Shown: one piece after another, positions 56,942 to 64,000 of the stretch
How positions within the stretch are numbered: the stretch's first letter is position 1
Layout of the letters: the number at the start of each line of letters is the position of its first letter
Assembly: GCF_000243735.2 (NCBI RefSeq)
Contig: NZ_AHMP02000003.1
Location: forward strand, 568,001 to 632,000
From: Leptospira kmetyi serovar Malaysia str. Bejo-Iso9
GTDB taxonomy: Bacteria > Spirochaetota > Leptospiria > Leptospirales > Leptospiraceae
Direction of reading: 5' to 3'
Length of the DNA stretch: 64,000 nucleotides
Notes under the pieces: model-generated
Databases searched by the model: none
The model's input: only the letters and a program-made list of their open reading frames with translations
Told to the model about the DNA's origin: nothing
Translations under genes and position numbers: made by a program

Positions 56942-57522
56942 GGGGAACCGGCCGCTTTCAACGGGTTCGTTCCGCCTTGTGTGATCGCGCTCGGCTTAAG
57001 AATCGTGAACTTATTCAAATCCTTATCGGCTCTGAGTCCGATTCCTCGGATCGTAGTTCCGTCCGCGCTTACGGTCACTTCCGTATCGGATACGAGCTTT
57101 TTCGTATCCATGTTGTATTCCATCGCCCTGGCGGTAAGCGTTTTGTTGTCTTCGGTTCTTAAGAAGATTTTACCCTCTAAGATCATCAATCTTGTCTTGT
57201 GATTGATCTCTCCCTTTTCGGCGAGAAGTTTCGATTTGAATTTTCCGCCCTCGAACTGATCGAAGTCGATATTGTAGAAGATGGTTTTATTCTCGTTTAC
57301 GTAGACGTAGGATTCTTCCGCTCTGAGTTCCCATTGGAGTTGTCCGTTTTCGTCGTAGGCTTCCCGTTTGAAGTTGCGAATGGAAACGGAGGAACCGCTT
57401 TCTCTTTCCTTTTCCACTCTTTCGTAATTTACTTTTTTGCAATCGAAGAATGAAAACGAGAAGAAGACGCAGACAACCGAAAGGAAAACGATCCGAATCC
57501 GATTGAGGTTGTTCTTCTTCAT
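56938..57522 (-). CDS. lptC: LptC-like LPS export protein
   Basis: 194 residues. The N-terminal hydrophobic segment (about 9-26) ends in FSFFDCKK, which could be read as a lipobox with Cys27; ordinary LptC keeps a membrane helix instead. The periplasmic domain fits LptC: IRNFKREAYDENGQLQWELR, SYVYVNENKTIFYNIDF, KLLAEKGEINHKTRLMILEG and LTARAMEYNMDTKKLVSDTE. It passes LPS from LptFG to LptA. It lies 16 nt after kdsA and overlaps the lptA-like gene by 4 nt. Confidence 0.85.
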
Positions 57523-57538
57523 AAAAATTGGGTCGCAG

Positions 57539-58396
57539 TTAGTTTCTGGAAACGAGAATCTCTTTTTTGATATAACGATCCAAACCGATCATCTCCTTCA
57601 AAAGGGATTTGATCTGAGAAAGAGGATATTGAGTCGTCGCATCGGAAAGAGCCTTTTCGGGATTGGGATGGACTTCCATAAAAATTCCTTCGATGCCGAG
57701 AGAAACCGCGGAACGAAGAACGCTCGGAATGAATTCTCTTTGTCCGCCGGTGCTGTTTCCCGCCGCTCCCGGAAGTTGCGCGGAATGGGTCGCGTCGAAT
57801 ACGACCGGAATATCGAATCCGTGGATGATCGGGATCGCCCTTCCGTCGAAGATCAGATTTCCGTAACCGAAGCTCGTTCCTCTTTCGGTTACGATACATT
57901 TTTCGTTTCCGGATTCTTTCATCTTAACGGCGATATGACGCGTGTCGGCCGGTGCAAGAAATTGACCTTTTTTCACGTTCACCCATTTTCCCGTTTTTGC
58001 GGATTCGGCGATCAGATCGGTTTGTCTGCAAAGAAAGGCCGGAATCTGGTAAACGTCGATCACGTCTTTCAGAGGAGCGATCTGATGCGTTTCGTGGATA
58101 TCCGTCAGAACGGGAACGTTGTATTTGTTTTTGATATATTCTAAATTCTTAATGCCTTCGGCGAGTCCCGGACCTCTGTAAGAATTTACGGAGGAACGGT
58201 TCGCTTTGTCGAAACTGCTTTTGAATATATAAGGAATTTTTAATTCTCCGCAGATCTCGATCATTTCCGCACAGACTCGATCCAACAGGTCGCGATTCTC
58301 CATAACGCAGGGACCGGAGATCAAAAAGAACGGTTCGTCTCCTCCGATTTTGGCTCCGTTTAGAAAATCTCTTTTGGTGCAGGTATTGTCTTTCAT
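57539..58396 (-). CDS. kdsA: 3-deoxy-D-manno-octulosonate 8-phosphate synthase
   Basis: 285 residues from ATG 58396 (AAGGATAAAC upstream); the frame is open further up but that part lies within pyrG. It condenses PEP and arabinose-5-P into Kdo-8-P, a precursor of the LPS inner core. Landmarks: FFLISGPCVMENRDLLDRVC, YIFKSSFDKANRSSVNSYRG, VLTDIHETHQIAPLKDVIDV, IPAFLCRQTDLI, TERGTSFGYGNLIFDGRAIP, VFDATHSAQLPG and GIFMEVHPNPEKALSDATTQ. It follows pyrG after 2 nt. Confidence 0.96.
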   Translation of the reverse strand: MKDNTCTKRDFLNGAKIGGDEPFFLISGPCVMENRDLLDRVCAEMIEICGELKIPYIFKSSFDKANRSSVNSYRGPGLAEGIKNLEYIKNKYNVPVLTDIHETHQIAPLKDVIDVYQIPAFLCRQTDLIAESAKTGKWVNVKKGQFLAPADTRHIAVKMKESGNEKCIVTERGTSFGYGNLIFDGRAIPIIHGFDIPVVFDATHSAQLPGAAGNSTGGQREFIPSVLRSAVSLGIEGIFMEVHPNPEKALSDATTQYPLSQIKSLLKEMIGLDRYIKKEILVSRN

Positions 58397-58398
58397 GT

Positions 58399-60015
<1,617 letters not shown>

Positions 60016-60115
60016 CTTGCATTCCCGCCTTTCAGAACAGAGTTTTGAGTGTTTCCAGAAATTCAAACAGGAATTTCTAAGAATTCTGTCTCTAAAAAAA
60101 TAGAAGGACTTCGTT

Positions 60116-60592
60116 TTAGAGTTTCAGGATTTTCTCGATGAGAAGCGAGGTGGATTTTCCGGGGACAAAGGGTAAGATTTTGACTTCTCCGCCGAATTGA
60201 CGAACAATCGGAGTTTCGGGAAGTTCTTCGACTTTGTAATCTCCCCCCTTTACGTGGATGGAAGGTTTTACGAGTCGGATGAGATCGAGGGGCGTGTCTT
60301 GGGAAAAAATCGTGACCGCGTCCACAAATCTTAGGTTGGAAAGTAGAATGGCCCGATCTTCCTCGGAAACGACGGGTCTTTGTTCTCCCTTGAGACGTTT
60401 TACGGAAGAATCCGCGTTCAGTCCCACCCAGAGAAAATCTCCGAGTTCTCTCGCCTGGGAAAGATAGGTGACGTGTCCTTTGTGAACGAGATCAAAACAT
60501 CCGTTTGTGAATACGATTCTTTTGTCCTTACGAATTTGGTCGGCGAAATCTGCGGCCTGATCCCAGGGAACGATATGATTTTTCAAATCCAT
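60116..60592 (-). CDS. rfaE2: Heptose 1-phosphate adenylyltransferase (HldE C-domain equivalent)
   Basis: 158 residues, a stand-alone nucleotidyltransferase: IVFTNGCFDLVHKGHVTYLS (HxGH), LWVGLNADSSVKRLKGEQRP, VDAVTIFSQDTPLDLIRLVK and HVKGGDYKVEELPE. It makes ADP-heptose from heptose-1-phosphate and ATP for the LPS core. In E. coli it is fused to the kinase as HldE; here the two domains are separate, neighbouring genes 2 nt apart. About 100 nt separate it from pyrG. Confidence 0.94.
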   Translation of the reverse strand: MDLKNHIVPWDQAADFADQIRKDKRIVFTNGCFDLVHKGHVTYLSQARELGDFLWVGLNADSSVKRLKGEQRPVVSEEDRAILLSNLRFVDAVTIFSQDTPLDLIRLVKPSIHVKGGDYKVEELPETPIVRQFGGEVKILPFVPGKSTSLLIEKILKL

Positions 60593-60594
60593 TC

Positions 60595-61608
60595 TTACTT
60601 TTGAAAACTCCCCATCGATTGTAAGGACGCTTCGAGTTCTTCCGGCGTTACGGTTTCTGCTCCGAGTTTTCCGACTACGACGCCCGCGGCGGCGTTTGAT
60701 ACGACGCTTGCGTCCAACTCGCTGAGCCCCGCCGCGTGATACGCGGTATAGGCGCTGATGACGGTATCACCGGCTCCGGTTACGTCGAAAACTTCTCTTG
60801 CGACCGTCGGTATATGAAAGATTTCTTTTTTAGCGGAGAGATAGAGGCTCATTCCTTTTTCCCCTCTTGTAATCATCAGAGAAGGACAGGAAAGTTTTTC
60901 CGAAATTTCTTCGGCCGCTTTTAAGACCTCGGAATCGTTCTCGAGTTTTTTGCCGATCGCCTTTCCCGCTTCGTGATGGTTCGGGGTGAGAATGCTCACG
61001 CCTTGGTAAAGAAAAAAATGACTGACCTGGGGATCCACGGTTACGATCTTTTTTTTATCCACGCAAATCTTGGAAACCTCGCCGATGATTCTCGGCGTTA
61101 AGGTACCCTTATCGTAATCGGAAAGAACGACCGCGTCTGCGGAATCGATTCTTTCTAAGAAAGCTTTCAGAAGTTCGTCTTCCTCTTTTTGTGTGATCGG
61201 TTTTAATTCTTCCTTGTCGATTCTGCAAACTTGTTGATGTCCCGCGATCACTCTCGTTTTTAAGATGGTCGGTACGTCTTCGGATTGAATTAGAAAATTC
61301 TGATTTTGATCCGTCTTTTCATCGGAAAGAAGTTTCGAGAGACTTTTTGCCTTTTCGTCTTTTCCGGATCTTCCTAAAACGATGGAAGTAACTCCTAAAC
61401 TCGATAAATTTTTGACTACGTTTCCCGCTCCGCCTAAGGTTATTTTTTCCTTTCGAACCCAGACGACCGGTACGGGAGCTTCGGGAGAAATTCGATTCAC
61501 TTCTCCGATCAGATATTCGTCCAGGATGAAATCTCCGATTACGATGATTTTTAAATTCTTAAGATTCGCCGTGGAAGTTTGAAAGCGGTTTCGATCGAGA
61601 TAATACAA
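60595..61608 (-). CDS. rfaE1: Heptose 7-phosphate kinase (HldE N-domain equivalent)
   Basis: 337 residues, PfkB-family sugar kinase. Start TTG 61608 (CAAGGA about 10 nt upstream). Signature parts: IIVIGDFILDEYLIGEVNRI with SPEAPVPVVW (as in HldE), TLGGAGNVVKNLSSLGV, AVVLSDYDKGTL, TVDPQVSHFFLYQGVSILTP and the anion hole VFDVTGAGDTVISAYTA. It makes heptose-1,7-bisphosphate. It is the first gene of the leftward array and is divergent from the LON-domain gene; the promoter should lie at about 61610-61670. Confidence 0.95.
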   Translation of the reverse strand: MYYLDRNRFQTSTANLKNLKIIVIGDFILDEYLIGEVNRISPEAPVPVVWVRKEKITLGGAGNVVKNLSSLGVTSIVLGRSGKDEKAKSLSKLLSDEKTDQNQNFLIQSEDVPTILKTRVIAGHQQVCRIDKEELKPITQKEEDELLKAFLERIDSADAVVLSDYDKGTLTPRIIGEVSKICVDKKKIVTVDPQVSHFFLYQGVSILTPNHHEAGKAIGKKLENDSEVLKAAEEISEKLSCPSLMITRGEKGMSLYLSAKKEIFHIPTVAREVFDVTGAGDTVISAYTAYHAAGLSELDASVVSNAAAGVVVGKLGAETVTPEELEASLQSMGSFQK

Positions 61609-61671
61609 ATTCTACTAGTCCTTGGGATTTTGATTTACGGTTTCTCTCTAAGCAGTTATAGTATCCTTCCC

Positions 61672-62286
61672 GTGTCAACCACTACTGTCCCCATCTTTCC
61701 GTTGCCGGAAATCATTCTATTCCCTGGGACATACCTACCTCTTCACATCTTTGAACCTCGTTACCGATTGATGCTCGATTATTGTATGGAATCCGGAGAA
61801 GAATTGGCCGTTGCCCCCATTCTTCCCGCTAAGTCCAGAGCGCCTTCCAAACATCCCGAGATCGAGACCGTTTTCGGTTGGGGAAAAATCATTCGAAGAG
61901 ATCCGTTGCCCGACGGTCGATCGAATATTCTTTTGGAAGGAAAGGGAATCGCTAAACTGATCGACTACGAAACGGTGGAGCCGTTTCGGGTGGCGCGTAT
62001 CGAAAAGATCGAACCGGATTTCGAATATCTAAAGGACGAAGATTTTAGAAAGACTTTCGAACGCCTTCTGTTTCTTACAAAACGAATTCTTCTTTCGGAA
62101 GGCGCCGGGGAAGATTTGATTCTTCGTATGAACGAACTCATGACTCATCCTTTTCCGATCGATTTTATCGCTTCCATTCTCAATTTTGAATTTTCCAAAA
62201 AACAAGAGATTCTTGTGGATCCAAACCCGTTGGAGAAAACGAAAATTCTTATGGAGATCGTGGAAGAATTGAATTTGAAAGAATAG
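61672..62286 (+). CDS. LON-substrate-binding-domain protein
   Basis: About 204 residues from GTG 61672. The frame is open back to 61579, but that part overlaps divergent rfaE1 and would add an isolated hydrophobic stretch, so I choose the later start; no ribosome site is obvious. The sequence is a single Lon N-terminal (PUA-like) domain: [20 protein letters not shown] with [20 protein letters not shown], then [17 protein letters not shown]. No ATPase or protease domain follows. Such single-domain proteins are widespread with unproved roles. Confidence 0.85.
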   Translation: MSTTTVPIFPLPEIILFPGTYLPLHIFEPRYRLMLDYCMESGEELAVAPILPAKSRAPSKHPEIETVFGWGKIIRRDPLPDGRSNILLEGKGIAKLIDYETVEPFRVARIEKIEPDFEYLKDEDFRKTFERLLFLTKRILLSEGAGEDLILRMNELMTHPFPIDFIASILNFEFSKKQEILVDPNPLEKTKILMEIVEELNLKE

Positions 62287-62360
62287 TTTTTTCGGAGTTT
62301 TTTAGTTTACGGCCGGGTTCTCAGGGTTCCATAAGTGCGCTTCGGAGAACCGTTTCTTGT

Positions 62361-62900
62361 ATGGGCGTTTTATTGCTGAATTCCGATCCGGAAATCCGTT
62401 CGATTCTTCAAGAAAGAAAAACGGAAGTTGTTACCCTTTTGATTCCCGAAGCTACGTTATTCGCGTTGGGTGAAAAGGGGCGAAAAAATCTCGGGAAACA
62501 GATTCCGATTCTTTTGAAGTATTATTCCAAGTATTTGTCCACGACAAAACGTTTGGGGAAGAATGCTCGTAAAACTATCTATCAACCGAGTCCGGGCAAG
62601 GAGAAAATGAAGAGAATCAATGTGCGTTTGAGCACGGGAAGTTGGTCTTTGCTCGGTGCGCTTGCTCAAGTTCACGGGGTTTCTCGGTGTTTTCTTTTTA
62701 ATTATTTACTTTGGTTTGAAAAAGTTGGGGTCGGGGATTCTATCGTGAGAACTATGAATGAGGGAGGTCCTACGTTTCACAGGGAATACAAATACATTCT
62801 TCACCTCGATCTTCTGAAAAACGAAATAACACGCAGATTAGAATGCAACCCGAGGAGCACTTTTTTCGTGGTAAACTACGAAAGTTTGTACAGCTCGTAA
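62361..62900 (+). CDS. DUF1564-family protein
   Basis: 179 residues. It resembles the DUF1564 group, known to me only from Leptospira and often in several copies: [20 protein letters not shown] followed by [16 protein letters not shown] is the usual core, with basic [20 protein letters not shown] before it. The middle part could be a ribbon-helix-helix-like DNA-binding unit ([11 protein letters not shown] strand, then helices); this is inference. There is no signal peptide. A gap of 74 nt separates it from the LON gene on the same strand. Confidence 0.8.
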   Translation: MGVLLLNSDPEIRSILQERKTEVVTLLIPEATLFALGEKGRKNLGKQIPILLKYYSKYLSTTKRLGKNARKTIYQPSPGKEKMKRINVRLSTGSWSLLGALAQVHGVSRCFLFNYLLWFEKVGVGDSIVRTMNEGGPTFHREYKYILHLDLLKNEITRRLECNPRSTFFVVNYESLYSS

Positions 62901-63138
62901 AGATATTCAAAAATTCTGAACCGAATTTTAAAATTGGACAATAAGTTTTAGAATACGATCATTCCTGTTCTTCAAAAAACGGAAACGTTGCTGCTTGTAA
63001 AAAGTCCCAACGAAAAATCGACAAAGCCTGACTTGTCCGAAAATACAAACCAAGAATTCAAAAGAATCCAATCCATCGATTTATATCTTCCGACAAGTAA
63101 ACCCGAGAACGGACACTATAAAAAGCAGAACCTACCGA

Positions 63139-64000
63139 TCAAGATTGAACTTTCTTAAACACCCGCCGCGAAGTCACATAACGATCAATCCACCATTTCA
63201 TCGAAATCTTATCGATCACAACCCCCCTTGTCGAAGACGCATGTGCAAATTCCTTGTCGCTAATAACGAGCCCGACGTGGGTAATCTTACTTTGATTCGG
63301 GGAAGCGGAAAAAAAGATCAAATCACCGGCCCGCAAATTCTCATGGGAGACTTTGCTCCCCGAATTCGCCTGATCTCGACCCAGACGAGGAACAATTTTT
63401 GTGGGAACTCCCACCCGCTTATCCGTTAACGAACTAAACGTAAACCCGGAACAATCCACACCCTTCTTCGAAGTCCCACCCCAATAATAAGGGGTCCCGA
63501 GCCATTCTTTCACGACCGAAAGTAAATAAGAAGAATGTAATGTTTCCCACTCCTCCTTTGCGGCCGGAACGGGAGCATCCGGCTCGACTTCGGGAACCAA
63601 TGGCGGATCGGGAATATTCTCCTCAAACCCGAATTTTGGACGATCCCCGATCACGATTTCGCCCGCGGAATCCAAACCGCTATCCAAGGTTCTCGCGGTC
63701 GCGATCGAACTCGTCCAAGAATCCACGGATTTACTTTTGGTCCCGTCGTGCAAGGATTTGAGCTGGGACAACAGATCGGAGGCTAACGTATAACGATCGT
63801 TAGACGGATTGAAAAAAATCGCCTGACGAAAGGCCGAATCCGTTTTTTCAAACGGAGAATTTGCGCCCTTATTCGGAAAAAGGCTGAGAATTCTCGACGC
63901 GAGTCGGTTTTCCGGAATCCCCGCATATTTACCCGCGATCAAAGCGCGGCCCCCGGCCAAAACGGAAAAACCGTCCCAACGGGACTTCAACGCAGTCGAT
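63139..64000 (-). CDS. NlpC/P60-type peptidoglycan hydrolase, C-terminal part (5' end outside window)
   Basis: The frame is open to the right edge, so the N-terminus is missing. The last 125 residues form an NlpC/P60 domain: VKEWLGTPYYWGGTSKKGVD, then DCSGFTFSSL with the nucleophile Cys, LRAGDLIFFSASPNQSKITH and HVGLVISDKEFAHASS (catalytic His). These enzymes cut stem peptides. The visible upstream part (about 155 residues) looks helical and repeat-like (FNPSNDRYTLASDLLSQLK) with a Pro-rich linker (PDPPLVPEVEPDAPVPAA). Export is expected but the signal would lie outside the window. Confidence 0.88.
   Translation of the reverse strand, partial: STALKSRWDGFSVLAGGRALIAGKYAGIPENRLASRILSLFPNKGANSPFEKTDSAFRQAIFFNPSNDRYTLASDLLSQLKSLHDGTKSKSVDSWTSSIATARTLDSGLDSAGEIVIGDRPKFGFEENIPDPPLVPEVEPDAPVPAAKEEWETLHSSYLLSVVKEWLGTPYYWGGTSKKGVDCSGFTFSSLTDKRVGVPTKIVPRLGRDQANSGSKVSHENLRAGDLIFFSASPNQSKITHVGLVISDKEFAHASSTRGVVIDKISMKWWIDRYVTSRRVFKKVQS

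Noticed and set aside
60016..60066. Longer pyrG start (to 60066)
   Set aside because: Extra residues (NFWKHSKLCSERRECK) are not part of the CTP synthase family; TTG 60015 is next to the conserved FIFVTGG start and has AGGCGGG upstream.

Overview
The window is a spirochaete chromosome segment, almost certainly Leptospira. The citramalate synthase (9970..11520) agrees nearly residue for residue with what I remember of the characterised L. interrogans CimA. The window also holds a DUF1564 protein, a family I know only from Leptospira, plus vitamin B12-dependent NrdJ, a complete GspC-N operon and frequent TTG starts. G+C looks like the mid-40s percent by eye, well above L. interrogans (about 35%). 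That suggests a higher-GC member of the pathogenic clade (for example near L. kmetyi); the species call is inference.

Layout. 1..5.0 kb: end of a UbiA-type prenyltransferase with UbiX (quinone synthesis), a UVR-motif protein, Mrp-type Fe-S carrier, metallophosphoesterase, free-standing lipoyl domain, GHKL-like protein. 5.0..18.0 kb: sugar-dehydrogenase-like lipoprotein, a xerC-hslV-hslU protease operon, smr-cimA-pth, App1-type lipid phosphatase, DedA, AI-2E-type permease, xseA-xseB, DUF4180. 18.4..22.3 kb: tRNA-Asn and nrdJ. 22.6..36.1 kb: type II secretion operon, transcribed leftward: lipoprotein - LysM/M23 peptidase - gspC-D-E-F-G-H-I-J-K-L-M-N. 36.2..37.8 kb: ComM/YifB ATPase, then a 65-residue unknown.

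From 61.6 down to 38.1 kb runs a 23-kb leftward array with mostly tiny gaps or 4-nt overlaps. In transcription order it is heptose activation (rfaE1, rfaE2), pyrG, kdsA, lptC, an lptA/OstA-like gene and lptB (LPS supply and export); rpoN, hprK, HPr, ntrY and ntrX (regulation); a UDG-like gene, priA, fmt, an orphan PASTA protein and rpe; then, after a probable promoter, rpsP, khpA, rimM, trmD, rplS, rnhB, a FliK-like gene, an FlhB C-domain-like gene, a degenerate HD-GYP gene and yraN. Both the priA-fmt-PASTA-rpe stretch and the rpsP-to-flhB' stretch resemble Bacillus gene order. The right edge has a LON-domain protein, DUF1564 and part of an NlpC/P60 hydrolase.

There is no IS element, CRISPR array, prophage or rRNA. 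This is mainly core genome. The most interesting non-gene signal is a 9-mer, GTTAAGCGA, found at least ten times by eye against about 0.5 expected. It sits in two terminator-like hairpins at convergent gene ends and next to a third, an arrangement like DNA-uptake sequences. The most interesting protein observations are an orphan PASTA protein where Bacillus has PrkC, a PriA lacking one entire zinc site, a degenerate HD-GYP protein beside FliK/FlhB paralogues, and a lipoprotein plus murein hydrolase heading the secretion operon.
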